64,000 nucleotides of DNA, from assembly GCF_024758565.1 (NCBI RefSeq), contig NZ_CP079199.1:797501-861500 (forward strand), written 5' to 3'. The DNA comes from Mesomycoplasma ovipneumoniae (GTDB lineage Bacteria; Bacillota_I; Bacilli_A; Mycoplasmatales; Metamycoplasmataceae). A model generated the notes under the pieces. That model ran no database searches and was not told the DNA's origin. It was given only the letters and a program-made list of their open reading frames with translations. A program made the position numbers and the translations under genes. Positions 11,152 to 22,076 of this stretch are shown here, piece by piece (the first letter of the stretch is position 1; each line of letters opens with the position of its first letter).

Positions 11152-11231
11152 ACACCCTCCAATATAAATTAGTATAATATAATTATAAAATAATTTAGAA
11201 TAATATTATAAAAAAAGATGACATATTTTCC

Positions 11232-11858
11232 CTAAAGTTTGGAATATTGATTTACTTCCTTCTTTTGATAATTGTACCAAATTCGGTCTATTTTTGAAAT
11301 TTTATCAATTTTTTTTGCAATATCACTAATTTCTTTTGAGGTTAAAAGTGCGGTAAAAAAGGAGCAAAAGTCAGTGGCATATTTTTTATTTCCTTGAAAT
11401 TTATTAAGGCCAACTATCATTGTGTAATTTTTGTTTTTTCAAAGTAGTCCACGAAAAAAATATAAATTTTTAGTGTATGAGACTTCTTCGATAATTCAAG
11501 TTTTACAATAATTTCCTTCAAGAAAAGATAAATAATAGTCTCAAACTAATAATTTAGCTTTGATTTGATTAAATAAGCTCCGATTTGTATTAATATTTCA
11601 CTTTTGAAAACTAGTGAATTTTTTTGTTAATTTTCCGGTTTCAATAAGATGCACTATTTTTCTTGTTGGCCAGTTTTTTAAAAATGGTATTTTTTTAAGG
11701 CCAATTCCGTGTGGAAAATCAAGTAAATTTGGTTTAATTGCAAAAACTTTTTCAATTTGATTGCAAAAAATTGCTATTGTTCGATATTGTTCAACGACCT
11801 TTTGGTATCTTAGCAGATTTTCTTGAATTTTATCAACTCAATGATTAATTGGATCCAT
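11232..11858 (-). CDS. Hypothetical mycoplasma protein, Trp-rich
   Basis: 208 residues (MDPINHWVDKIQENLLRYQK...). Several in-frame TGA Trp codons, so the protein is unusually rich in Trp. No transmembrane segment or signal peptide is apparent. Start at 11858 follows AAAGGGTAAA. I do not recognise the family. Mostly helical, with a basic aromatic core (WPTRKIVHLIETGKLTKKF). It lies 80 bases upstream of the Rho-N-like membrane protein on the same strand. Confidence 0.65.
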
Positions 11859-11914
11859 TTTACCCTTTTATTAAAATTTTAATTGTGCTTTTTTCAATAA
11901 AATTAAGTAAAAAA

Positions 11915-11972
11915 GACGTCTTGGGCATAAAAAGTAAAAAATAATTATTTTTTTTTTTTTTTTACTTTTTAT
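11915..11972 (-). terminator. Terminator-like palindrome with T16 tract after the MIB-like gene
   Basis: AAAAAGTAAAAAATAATTA pairs with the following TTTTTTTACTTTTT; the plus strand carries 16 consecutive T at 11948-11963. It lies immediately downstream of the MIB-like stop at 11977. The homopolymer is an expected slippage site, but it is outside the coding region. Confidence 0.5.
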
Positions 11973-11976
11973 TAGC

Positions 11977-14142
11977 TTAGTCTATTGTTTCAATTTTTTT
12001 TGTTTCAACAGGCAGACCTAAACTTGAAAGTTGACTTTGAAGTGATGAGTCTTCGACATAAATTTTGTTAAAAGTGGCGCTTTTCTTTGCAACATCAACA
12101 AATTTGGATAATTGACTTAAAGCATCACCAGAAAATGAACTACCAGTTATATAAAGTGGAATATTTGAAAGGGTTTTGCCATTTTCATCTTTTATGTAAA
12201 TTCCCGGTTGTTGGATAGGACCATTAACAAGTCTTGAAGTAAATTGGGAATTTTCAAAGTCGCTTGTTTGAACTTTATATACATAATTTGTGCCTGTTGA
12301 GCTAGAATCACTTACTTTTGAAGCGCCAAAATATAAATATTGGAAAAGCAAATTAACATGGCCAGGATTTTTTTGTGATTCAGCTTCAACTTCCCAACTT
12401 TGGAGTTTTTCATTAAAAAGTCTCTCTGTTTTAGCAAAGTCAATCCCTTTTAGTGTCTTAATTTTCTTAGATGAAGAAAAATCAAGATGTAATGGATATC
12501 CTCCTCGTCCACCAAAAGTTCCTTGGAAAACACGCTGATTAATTTTTGAACTAAAAGCAATTTCAAGTCCCTCATTAACTTTGGTAGTATCATCGCCTTC
12601 ATCTCAACGGAGAGTATCAAAAATAATTGATCCAGGAATTTTTTCTCCAGGTTGGACTAACTTAATATCACCTTTATTTATATAATCAAAAGAAATAAAG
12701 TCCACATTTTTTAGCGCGTTAGGATTAATTGCTCAATTACTTTCGTTGGTTCGTGAATTTGTATAGAGTTCTAGTTCGCTTAGTTTGGTGAATTTTTCAA
12801 GTCCACGAAGACCATTAACTGCTTGGTGGTCATCTAAAAAGAGCGAAACTTTTTGCATTTGTGGTGGCAATAGTTCTAAAATTTCTTTTATGTTTTGGGT
12901 TTTATGTATTGCTCCGACATTTTTAAGAACAATTGCCTTAATTGAATTGTCTTTATTAGTGGCATTTTTCATAATCTCAGCAAAAGCCTTAAAGGCAACA
13001 TCATCATCGGCATTTAGAACTAAAGTTTTAAATTCTGAAAGATTACCAGCGGTATTTCCAGGGGCGCGAGTGTATTTTATAAGTGAAATGCTACCGTTAG
13101 AAAATCCTTTACCATTGGTAAGACTACTAATTTCTGAACTTACATCAGTGTTATTTCATCCTTCATATTTTAGGGAACCAATTTGTGTTGCATCATATCT
13201 TGTTCATTTTGAATCAACGGCATTTAATCTTCTTTTATTATCTGCCCTAATTCCATTTACGACAATATTGACTTTTGGTTCTCATCCATCGGTTGTAGGA
13301 TCAGGAGTATAACCATCTTTTATCATTTGTAATTCTTGTTCTGTAAAAGGTTGGTCTAGTTGTCTTCGTTGCTCAATCACTTTTAAGTAATTTTGTTCGC
13401 GCTCAAGGTAATTATTTGCAACTCAGCGAGTGTATTTATAACCCTCAAGATAGGATTCAAGAGTAACTTTTGGCTTACCATCTTCTCCAACTGGCGCGTA
13501 TGTTTTTCAGTGCTCTTCAATAATTGAAATAACACGCTCAGCTTCAGCAACTTCGGCTTGATATTTATCTCTTTCGCGTTTAACCTCAGCAATTTTTCGG
13601 TCTTGCTGTTGTCTTCACAAACCAAGTGCACGTTGATAAGCTGAATCACCAAAATTAACAGCACGAGAGTTATTTCTATTTTGAACTTGTGGTTGACTTA
13701 CTGTTCTTGAAGTTGTAATTGTTGGTCGCGAAGATATAGTTCTAGTCGGGCTTTGGCGCGCAGGTGTTGTTCGAATAGGGATAGTTGATTCAATAGTTTG
13801 AATTCTTTTTATAGGTTTAGGTGTTACTTTTTCAGGTAAGGGATCAATTTTTTCTATTTTTGGTGTTACTATTTGTGGTTTAACCGGATTTTCAATTTTT
13901 TCTTTAGGTGTTTCTACTTTTGGTGGAACAAAAACTGTATTAGCCACTGGTGAATTAAATGCAGTGTCATTTGGTTGATTTTTTGAAATTATTGAAGGCG
14001 CTTGAGTTGAATAACTAACTTCATTGGACAAAAAATCAAAATTAACTAATGTTTGATTAATTGAAAACAAACTTAAAGATAACAAAGCGGTTGCCATTGC
14101 TACAATTACAACTTTTCGACGACGGGAAAAATATAGTTTCAT
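11977..14142 (-). CDS. Putative immunoglobulin-binding/blocking virulence protein (MIB-like)
   Basis: 721 residues. The N-terminus MKLYFSRRRKVVIVAMATAL, a basic stretch then one hydrophobic helix, is typical of the mycoplasma immunoglobulin-blocking family (MIB), surface proteins that seize antibody light chains and present them to the MIP protease. After the anchor comes a Pro/Thr/Lys-rich stalk (about residues 60-155), a helical charged section (about 175-240) and a large C-terminal region with leucine-rich-like segments (LRGLEKFTKLSELELYTN). Start at 14142 follows GGAGGCAAGT; the alternative TTG 12 bases upstream overlaps that site and is rejected. No MIP-type peptidase gene lies next to it. 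The promoter-bearing repeat at 14341-14802 points straight at it. Confidence 0.8.
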
Positions 14143-14297
14143 ACTTGCCTCCAAATTTTCTTATTTATTATAAATGTTTGATTTTAATAATACTTATAAT
14201 AAATTTTACCAACTAAGTCTGACTTTAGTAGTAAATTTACGCTTTTAGGAACAAAAAATCATATTTGCCACCTTTGAAATCGTTTTTAAAATCAAAT

Positions 14298-14303
14298 ATT
14301 ATA
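14298..14303 (-). promoter_or_regulatory. Possible -10 hexamer for the MIB-like gene
   Basis: TATAAT on the minus strand (TAGTGTATAAT), about 155 bases before the start codon. It is the nearest good -10 match between the repeat element and the gene; no clear -35. Confidence 0.35.
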
Positions 14304-14340
14304 CACTAAAAAAACTAAAGTCCAAATTATTTAGATAAAT

Positions 14341-14802
14341 TAGTTTAAAACACTGGCAAAAATCATAAAAATACAACTACTATTTAAACTCAATGTAAAA
14401 AGAAAACTCGTTTTTATTTAAATTGAGCCTAAAAAAACATATGAAGTTTTGAAAGAACAATAACTAAAAGCCCTAAATTTATAGATTTCTAAACGGTTAA
14501 ATTTAAGGCATTCCATCATATTTAAAAATATAATGGATAATTCGCATTTTCTACTTTTGTATGGCAAAAAACATAACTAACCCCCCCTTAATTCAATATC
14601 AAATTTATTAATTATTCTTAGTGATGTTTATTATAACATAATTTTTTCTTAGACCAAGCATTTTTTTTTTTTTTTTGCAAAAGGTTAATTTTAAACTAGT
14701 AAAAATTAAGATTTTAGCATCAAAAAACAAGGATTTACCGTTATTTTTGCTATTTACATTCATTAAAAGTGAATTTTCGCCATCAAACTGGCAAACTCAG
14801 AA
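14341..14802 (-). repeat. Promoter-leader-terminator repeat element, copy A (upstream of MIB-like gene)
   Basis: Read on the minus strand, in order: a GAGTTTGCCAGTTTGATGGC edge (14781-14800), A16 (14661-14676), a TTGGTC -35 and TATAAT -10 (14630-14635) with 16-base spacing, a strong AAGGGGGGG ribosome binding site, a short ORF MFFAIQK, a hairpin with 12-bp stem GCCTTAAATTTA/TAAATTTAGGGC, then a second hairpin (CTCAATTTAAATA with its near-complement). The same order recurs in eight other places in this window. Transcription would run toward the MIB-like gene about 200 bases further on. Confidence 0.8.
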
Positions 14803-14855
14803 CCAACATTTATTTTTCTAAACTCTAGTCTCAATACTGACTAATTTTGACTGCA

Positions 14856-14897
14856 AAAAAAAAAAAAAAACTTTAGGGCAACACCCCAAAGTTTGTA
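14856..14897 (-). terminator. tuf terminator
   Basis: AACTTTGGGG-TGTTG-CCCTAAAGTT hairpin followed on the minus strand by 16 T, starting 17 bases after the tuf stop. A classic intrinsic terminator. Confidence 0.85.
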
Positions 14898-14913
14898 TTA
14901 AGATAAAGATTTT

Positions 14914-16122
14914 TTATTTAATAATTTCAGTTACTGTTCCGGCTCCAACAGTTCTTCCACCTTCGCGAATTGAGAATTTAGTTCCTTGTTCAACAGCGAT
15001 AGGGGCGATAAGTTCAACAGTAAGGTCAACATTATCTCCAGGAATTACCATTTCACGGCCAGCTTCAAATTCAATTCCACCAGTAACATCGGTTGTACGG
15101 AAATAAAATTGAGGTTTATAATTTTTGAAAAATGGAGTATGTCTTCCACCTTCTTCTTTTTTGAGCGCATAAATTGCTGCTTTAAATTTAGTGTGGGGAA
15201 TAATTGTTTTTGGTTTTGCAATAACTTGCCCACGCTCGATATCTTTACGGTCAACACCACGAAGAAGAACTCCAGCATTATCTCCGGCCATTGCAGATTG
15301 AAGGTTTTTGTTAAACATTTCAATTCCGGTTACAACTGTTTTTTTAGGCTCAGGACGATACCCAACAATTTCAACCTCTTCATTTAGTTTAACTTGTCCT
15401 CTTTCAACTTTACCAGTAGCAACAGTTCCACGACCTGTAATAGTAAAGACGTCTTCAACTGCCATTAAGAATGGTTTATCCATTTCACGAACTGGGGAGT
15501 CAATATATGAATCAACTGCATCCATTAGTTCAAGAACTTTAGCTTCTCATTCAGGTTTTCCTTCAAGAGCACCACGAGCTGAACCACGGATTATTGGGGT
15601 GTTGTCTCCGTCAAAGTCGTATGAAGAAAGAAGTTCACGAATTTCAACCTCAACAAGGTCAACCATTTCTTCTTCACCTTCAAGTAAGTCAATTTTGTTT
15701 AGGAAAACAACCATTTTTGGCACACCAACTTGTTTTGAAAGAAGAATGTGCTCACGAGTTTGGGGCATTGGACCATCTGTTGCGGCAACAACAAGAATGG
15801 CTCCATCCATTTGCGCTGCTCCTGTGATCATATTTTTAATATAATCGGCGTGACCAGGGCAATCAACATGGGCATAGTGACGCTTATCTGTGCTATATTC
15901 GATGTGGGCTGTATTTATTGTAATTCCACGCGCTTTTTCTTCAGGGGCTGCGTCAATAGAAGCATAATCCTTTGCTTCAGCTAGACCTTTTTTTGATAAT
16001 ACAGTTGAAATTGCCGCTGTTAGAGTGGTTTTTCCGTGGTCAACATGACCAATTGTCCCAATATTGATATGCTCTTTTGAACGGTCAAAATCTTTTTTTG
16101 CACCAGTTTTAACAACTGCCAT
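14914..16122 (-). CDS. tuf: Elongation factor Tu
   Basis: 402 residues. Delivers aminoacyl-tRNA to the ribosome; in mycoplasmas also found on the surface as an adhesin. P-loop GHVDHGKT at residues 25-32, G3 DCPGHADY about 87-94, G4 NKID about 142-145. An in-frame TGA after EGKPE is Trp ([12 protein letters not shown]). Start ATG at 16122 follows GAAAGGAAAAAT. It stands alone with its own promoter and terminator. Confidence 0.98.
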
Positions 16123-16258
16123 ATTTTTCCTTTCTTTTACTTGTTTTAAAACAAACTAAAAACCACCATTGAATAGCCTTGCAACTATTTCCTATCCTAT
16201 TTAGTTAGTTTTAAATGCTAGAAATTTTCAAAAATTCTCAATTTAATTTTCAAGGTTA

Positions 16259-16264
16259 ATTATA
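16259..16264 (-). promoter_or_regulatory. tuf promoter, -10 hexamer
   Basis: TATAAT on the minus strand in the context TTTTTTGGTATAATTAACC. It lies about 137 bases ahead of the tuf start, giving a 5' leader of roughly 130 bases. A lon-tuf gap of 250 bases otherwise holds nothing I recognise. Confidence 0.65.
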
Positions 16265-16372
16265 CCAAAAAATCGAAAATTATTTTGAGAATTTTTTATG
16301 TTTTTCATTTTATACCTTTTTTAACAAATAATGAGCGAACTTTTAAGAATAATTATACAACAAAAGTCCTAA

Positions 16373-19000
16373 TTATTTGAAAATAAAGTCATAAATTTGT
16401 TGGTAAGTCTCAACCGGAATAAATTTGATTGAGTTTTTAACCTCATCAGGTAAGTCAACAAGATTTTTTTCGTTTGACTGAGGGATAAAAATTGTTTTAA
16501 TTCCGCTTTTGTAGGCACCAAGTGATTTTTCCTTTAGTCCGCCAATTCCAAGCACTTTTCCACGCAGAGTGATTTCGCCAGTCATTGCAATGTCATGTGA
16601 AACGGGTTTTTGGCTAAGGGCTGAAATTATTGCGGTTGTAAAAGTTATTCCTGCTGAAGGACCATCTTTTGGAACAGCACCTTCTGGGACATGAATGTGA
16701 ATTAAAGTGTTTTCAAAATCAAAGTCAATTCCAAAATCTTTAGCTTTAGACTGGACATACGAAAGGGCGATTCGGGCTGATTCTTGCATTACATCTTTGA
16801 GTGAACCAGTTAGTTTAATATCGCCGCGCCCAGGAATTGTGCTAACTTCAATTTGGAGAGTTGAACCACCAAGTGGAGAGTATCCTAGTCCATTTACAGT
16901 TCCAATTTGCGGACTAACATCAACAGGATCGGGGTCAAATTTTTCAATTCCTAAAAGTTCACGGGCAAATTCAACATCAATTTTAAAGTTCTCAGCAAGC
17001 CTGTTTTCAAGCAGTCTTACAATAATTTTTCTTGCAATCTTATCAAGAACACGTTTTAGTCCCCGAACACCTGCCTCACGAGTATAGTAGCGAATTAGGT
17101 AGTCGATAGTTTGATCATCAATTGGGAAATATTTTGGATCTAAGGCATTTTCTTTTAGAACTGCAGGAATTAAATGTGATTTTGCAATTTGTAGTTTTTC
17201 AAGAAAAGTGTAAGATGAAAGCTCAATTATTTCTACCCGGTCAAGTAAAGGCTCAGGAATGTCATGAATTTCATTAGCCGTAGCAACAAATAGAATTTGT
17301 GACAAGTCATATTCAAGTTCTAAATAATGATCTTGGAAAAAACGGTTTTGTTCTGGATCTAAAACCTCAAGCATTGCAGCGGCCGGATCACCTTTAAAAT
17401 CTGAACCCATTTTGTCAATTTCATCAAGTAAAATCAATGGATTTGAAACGCCAGCTTTTTTTAGAGCTTGAATAATTTTTCCAGGAAGAGCACCAACATA
17501 TGTCCGACGGTGACCTCTTATTTCGGCCTCGTCCCGAACACCTCCAAGTGAAATTTTAACAAATTCTTTGCCAATTGATTCAGCAATTGCCATTGCAATT
17601 GAGGTTTTTCCGGTTCCTGGAGGTCCAACAAGAGTTAAAATTGGAATTGAGTTAGTTCTTCCTTTTTGAACTTTAGAGCTAAGAAATAAATTTGAATCAC
17701 AATAATCACCATCGATTCTCTCAAGAGTTGACTCTTCATTTGATTGTGAACGCCGGTGAATTAGAGCAGCAAGATATTCAATTATTCGTTTTTTAATTTC
17801 ATCAAGTCCATAATGTGCTTCTTCAAGTTTTTGGCGAACATTTTGAATATCTAAAATGTCTTTTCTTACACGTCTTCAAGGTAAGGCAACTAGTAAATCA
17901 AGATAATTTTTAGTAATATTAGATTCAGGTGAAGTAGCCATCATTGATTTTAAACGGTTAGCTTCACGTTTTATTGTTTTTGCAACTTCTTTAGGGAAAA
18001 TTAATTTTCCAATTTCAGAGTGTAAAAGCTCTTCAATTTCATCTTCATAACGGGAATCTTCGCCTAATTTTTTACGGATTGCTTTAATTTTTTCTTTTAG
18101 GATAAATTCTGTTTGTTGTTTGTCAAGGTTAGATTTAAGAATAACATTAATTTCATCTTCTAGTCTAATTTGTTCATTAAAGGTATGAACATGCTCGTAT
18201 AATTTTTTAATTTTAGAAGCATAAGAATTTAGAGCAAATAAATGGTATTTTTGTTGATAACTAAGACTAACTGATGAAGATAATGTATTTGTTACACCTT
18301 TGATGAATTCATTTTTTTCAACTTCGGTGTTACTATTTTGAAATTTATCAACAACCAAAAGAAGTTCACCTGGCATCTTAAAGTTTTTTGTTTTTCGCCC
18401 AAATTCAAGTAAATCATTAATTAAATTTACATGAATTTCCCGATTTTTTATAATTTCGCGAGTTGATTTAATACTTATTTGGTCAACTTTTACATTATTT
18501 GGGTCAGTTATTAAATCTACAACTTGGACTTTTTCAAGAACAGTAAAATCTAAAATTACGGTTTGTCAATCGCTTTTATCAGGTCTAGTTTTTGCGCGAT
18601 AACTTTGAACTCTAATTAGAGAAGCATATTTAGAAAGTTCATCAATGTCGACAATTCTTGGCGAAAAGTCATTTTCAATTTTGCGATCTACAGTTATCTT
18701 TTCGTTTTCTAAAGTTTTAGACTTAGAAGCATCAGCAACACCTAGTTTGTTTTGCTCAGCACCTTTTTTGTCAAGTTGTTCATCAATAATTTCTTCTTCA
18801 AACAAATCTACTTCTTCATTTTCTTTACGGTAAACAATTAACAATTCTTTGTTTGTTAAGGTTGTTCGTGAAGTTGAATGGTAAATTTCCCTGAGAATCT
18901 TAATTGATTCAGGGTCACTAAAACTAATAGTTTGCTGAGCGGTGTTTGGGAAATAAATATCATCTGATGCAACTAAAAATCGGTATGAATGAACTGGCAT
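16373..19000 (-). CDS. lon: ATP-dependent protease Lon
   Basis: 875 residues. Degrades misfolded and regulatory proteins. Order: N-terminal substrate domain with an acidic insert (about residues 50-120), coiled helical domain, AAA+ module with Walker [10 protein letters not shown] (about 455-463) and Walker [12 protein letters not shown], then the Ser-Lys protease domain with PKDGPSAG (catalytic Ser at residue 782). Several TGA Trp codons interrupt the standard-code frame. Start at 19000 (MPVHSYRF) follows GAGGAGTTTTT. Its 5' end and upstream region are duplicated at 19776-19926 on the far side of a repeat element, so its promoter context has been remodelled. No CIRCE operator found upstream. 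Confidence 0.96.
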
Positions 19001-19132
19001 AATAAAAACTCCTCAAATGTCCTTTGATTGTTTATTTCAATTTTTCTAGATAATTATAGCACAAAAACTAAAGAAATTGAAAAAATTTTAACAACTCAAA
19101 AAATTAGTAAAATTATAAATAAATATCTTTAT
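18975..19132. repeat. Direct repeat flanking element B, lon-proximal copy
   Basis: Covers the first codons of lon, its ribosome binding site and about 130 bases upstream. The same stretch recurs at 19776-19926 with a few substitutions and small indels. The repeat element lies exactly between the two. Confidence 0.85.
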
Positions 19133-19775
19133 CCCGAGTTTCCCAGTTTGATGAGATAATCTTAAAAAGTGTCCGGTTTTTGAGTGCTTTTTAATTTTTT
19201 TTGGCAAACTCAAGGAAAATAACTATCAAAGCAAAAATCATAAAAAAATACAACTACATTTAAACTCAATGCAAAAAGAAAACTCATTTTTATTTACATT
19301 GAGCCTAAAAAAAATATATGAAGTTTTGAAAGAACAATAACTAAAAGCCTTAAATTTATAGATTTCTAAACGGGTAAATTTAAGGCATTCCATCATATCT
19401 AAAAATATAATGGATAATTCGCATTTTCTGATTTTTTAGACAAAAAACATAATCAAGTCCCCCTTAATTCAATATCAAAATTTATTAATTCATTCTTAGT
19501 GTTGGTTATTATAACATAATTTTTTCTTAGACCAAGCATTTTTTTTTTTTTTTTTGCAAAATCTTAATTTTAAAATGATAATAATTAAGATTTTAGCCTC
19601 AAAAAACCAGGATTTACGGGTATTTTTTGCTTTTTATAATCACTAAAAATTGAATTTTTTGTCATCAAACTGGTGAACTCAGAAAAAAAGGTAATTAACT
19701 TTTGACAAAAAAGTTAAAAAGTGCCCAAAAACCGGACACGTTTTAAAGATTATCTCATCAAACTGGAAAACTCAG
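19133..19775 (-). repeat. Promoter-leader-terminator repeat element, copy B, with outer inverted repeats (upstream of lon)
   Basis: The core is as in copy A: A17 (17 T on the plus strand, 19539-19555), TTGGTC/TATAAT promoter, ribosome binding site, two hairpins. Unlike copy A it has both outer ends. 19133-19210 (CCCGAGTTTCCCAGTTTGAT...GTCCGGTTTTTGAGTGC) and 19690-19775 are inverted repeats of each other, about 75 bases long with roughly 85-90 percent agreement by eye. The whole looks like a transposase-less element of about 640 bp. Transcription points at lon. Confidence 0.8.
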
Positions 19776-19926
19776 AAAAAAATCGGTATGAATGAACTGG
19801 TATAATAAAAACTTCTCAAATGTGCCTTGATTGTTTATTTCAATTTTTCTAGATAGTTATATCGCAAAAACTAAAAAATTTTAACAACTCAAAAAAATTA
19901 GCAAAACTATAAATAAATATTTTTAT
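19776..19926. repeat. Direct repeat flanking element B, distal copy with dead lon start
   Basis: About 150-base duplicate of 18975-19132. The lon ATG has become ATA (ATACCAGTT instead of ATGCCAGTT), and the frame has no continuation, so it is non-coding relic sequence. Confidence 0.85.
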
Positions 19927-19954
19927 TATAAAGAAGTTGTAGCTTATAAATCAC

Positions 19955-20653
19955 TTAGTTTAGCATCTTATTTTTGTGAAAATGTTCAATAATCATGTAA
20001 ATAGGAAAGGCTAAAATTGATGGGACAGCAAAATTTACAAGATTAAAAGGAATAAAAACACTAAATATAAAAGACCAATACGAAAAATTTGCGTTTTCAG
20101 AAAAACTTTTTTGAATATCATCTCACTTTTTATAAACTAAGTTAAGCGATACTGAATTTATTACATTAAAAAGTTTTAGATAAATTGGAAAAATCAAAAT
20201 CCCGTTTAAAAAAGTCATCATTAAATCGGTTGTAAGTATTGAGATAATTAGCGATAAAATAATAAACATTTTTATTTTAGAGAAGTTTTTAAAAGTTTTG
20301 ATAAAAAGATAACGAAAACCTAAAAATGAAAAAATATATATTACTGAAGCTAAAAATAGTACAAAATGGCCAAAATAGATAATATCAATTCCACCAAAAC
20401 GGTTAAAAATAAGTCAAGGACCTATTGCAAACCTAACCAAAAGGCAACAAAAACCTAACCAAAAATTAGCCAGTAAGAATATTGGTACTAAAAAAAGGGT
20501 AGATAAGTCAATTTTTAGTCCAAGACTTTGAAAAAACGGTCAGGACAAATAATTGTGTGAAAAACTAAAAAAAAGTAGCGAAAGACTAAATAAAATTCCA
20601 GTAATTGCTATTTTGAAATTCAAATTTGAATTTCAAGAAATCGAAGTTTTCAA
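19955..20653 (-). CDS. Multi-pass membrane protein, ECF transporter S-component-like
   Basis: 232 residues if started at the TTG at 20653, immediately after the upp stop with GGGGATTAAAG in front; no earlier ATG fits this frame. Five to six hydrophobic helices, with ALITGILFSLSLLFF-like first helix (AITGILFSLSLLFFSF), the sequence KIDLSTLFLVPIFLLANFWL and a conserved-looking GGIDIIYFGHFVLF. This resembles substrate-binding S subunits of energy-coupling-factor transporters, which take up vitamins or nucleobase-like compounds. Its position behind upp makes a nucleobase or vitamin plausible, but the substrate is not shown. Several Trp codons are TGA. Confidence 0.65.
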
Positions 20654-20655
20654 CT

Positions 20656-21270
20656 TTAATCCCCAAAAAAACGATCACCGGCATCACCAATTCCAGGAAT
20701 AATGTAACCTTTTTCATTAAGTTTTTCATCTTTTTGGCTAAAAAAAATACTTACTTGCGGATATTTTTTGGCAATTTTATCAAGACCTTCTTGAACAGTT
20801 AAAATTGTGGCAATAATTATTTTGTCAAACCCTTTTTCAATAAGGTAGTCAATCGTGCTAATTATCGAATTTCCTGTTGCTAAAATAGGGTCTAAAATAA
20901 TTGCAACTGAATTTTGACTAGCCTTAGGCAAATTTAGATAGTAAGTTGTATTTGAAAGATCTAAATTCCGTTTCATTCCCACAGGTGCAACTTTTGCATC
21001 AGGAACTAGATTCAAAAAAGGATCTAACATTGCAAATCCAGCACGTAAAATTGGCACAAAAACAACAGAATCACTAATTTTTGTTCCAGAAAAAGGCTCT
21101 TGAAGAACAGATGTGCCATTAAAATTTGTTGAATTAAGTTTGGCTAAAACAGGAAAGGCAAGTAAATAGGAAATTTTCTCAATTGCAGCCCGGAAATCAA
21201 CTAAGGAAACATTTTGTCTTATTTTAGCAATTTCACTAGCAATTATAGGATGACTAACATTTACTTGCAT
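20656..21270 (-). CDS. upp: Uracil phosphoribosyltransferase
   Basis: 204 residues. Makes UMP from uracil and PRPP. The PRPP-binding loop reads VAIILDPILATGNS (about residues 122-135), and the C-terminal uracil-site segment reads GYIIPGIGDAGDRFFGD, close to the family consensus. FVPILRAG (about 71-78) is also typical. Start at 21270 follows AAAGGAAGAATT. Part of a nucleoside and base salvage stretch with deoC, deoA and deoD, suited to an organism that cannot make pyrimidines. Confidence 0.97.
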   Translation of the reverse strand: MQVNVSHPIIASEIAKIRQNVSLVDFRAAIEKISYLLAFPVLAKLNSTNFNGTSVLQEPFSGTKISDSVVFVPILRAGFAMLDPFLNLVPDAKVAPVGMKRNLDLSNTTYYLNLPKASQNSVAIILDPILATGNSIISTIDYLIEKGFDKIIIATILTVQEGLDKIAKKYPQVSIFFSQKDEKLNEKGYIIPGIGDAGDRFFGD

Positions 21271-21347
21271 AATTCTTCCTTTAAATTTAAAATTAACTTT
21301 GAAATTCGAATTTTTTAAATTATAACATAATTTAAAAAATTCGAAGA

Positions 21348-22013
21348 CTAATATTCAGATTTTTTATCGTCCAAATTTTCAATAATACTTACAGATTTAG
21401 AAGTCCCAAAACGAGTAGTGCCTAATTTATAATATGTTTTAATATCTTCAATTGTCGAAATCCCGCCTGCTGCTTTTATTTGTAAATTTTTACTTTTATT
21501 AGCACTCATTATTTCAATGTCTTGAATAGTTGCCCCGCGGTAAGAAAATCCTGTTGATGTTTTAATAAAATCTGCATTTGATTTGCTTACAATTTTAGTA
21601 GCTTCGGCAATTTCATTCGCTGATAAAAGTGCAGTTTCGACTATAACTTTAAGAATTTTTGTTCCAATTTCTTTTTTTATTAGGTTAATTTCATTGATAA
21701 CAAAGTCAAATTCTTTTTCCTTAAATTTGCCGATATTCATTACCATATCAATTTCATCAGCCCCGTGCATTATGGCAAGACTGGCTTCTTTTTGTTTTAC
21801 AGCGCTAACTTGATTTCCAAGCGGGAAGCCAATTACAGTGACAATTTTAATATCAGTGTCTTTTAGTTCTTGTTTTGCTAATTTAACTCAAGTAGGTGCG
21901 ATGCAAATAGCGCCAAAATTGTATTTTTTTGCTTCGGCAATTAGGTTTTTGATATCTTGAGAAGTTGTTTGGGCTTTTAAAATTGTGTGATCGATTAATT
22001 TATTGAAATTCAT
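21348..22013 (-). CDS. deoC: Deoxyribose-phosphate aldolase
   Basis: 221 residues. Splits deoxyribose 5-phosphate into glyceraldehyde 3-phosphate and acetaldehyde. Active-site segments: DHTILK (residues 8-13), [29 protein letters not shown] and the Schiff-base region [10 protein letters not shown]. An in-frame TGA is Trp in CIAPTWVK. Start at 22013 follows AAAGGAGATTT. It works downstream of the phosphorylases deoD and deoA. Confidence 0.96.
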
Positions 22014-22031
22014 AAATCTCCTTTTAAAATA

Positions 22032-22076
22032 AAAAAATATGTTTTTAAATTAGGCTAATTTAAAAACATATTTTCA
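22032..22076. terminator. Long AT palindrome between deoA and deoC
   Basis: An almost perfect palindrome, ATATGTTTTTAAATTA-GG-CTAATTTAAAAACATAT, overlapping the deoA stop codon (22055-22057). On the minus strand it is followed by T7, so it can act as a terminator or attenuator inside the deo operon. Confidence 0.6.

Noticed and set aside
14986..15984. Open frames on the plus strand opposite tuf
   Set aside because: Antisense shadows of a highly conserved gene, with no ribosome sites.
18969..19140. A CIRCE/HrcA operator upstream of lon
   Set aside because: No TTAGCACTC-N9-GAGTGCTAA-like inverted repeat is present; the bases TAGCACA near 19060 have no partner.
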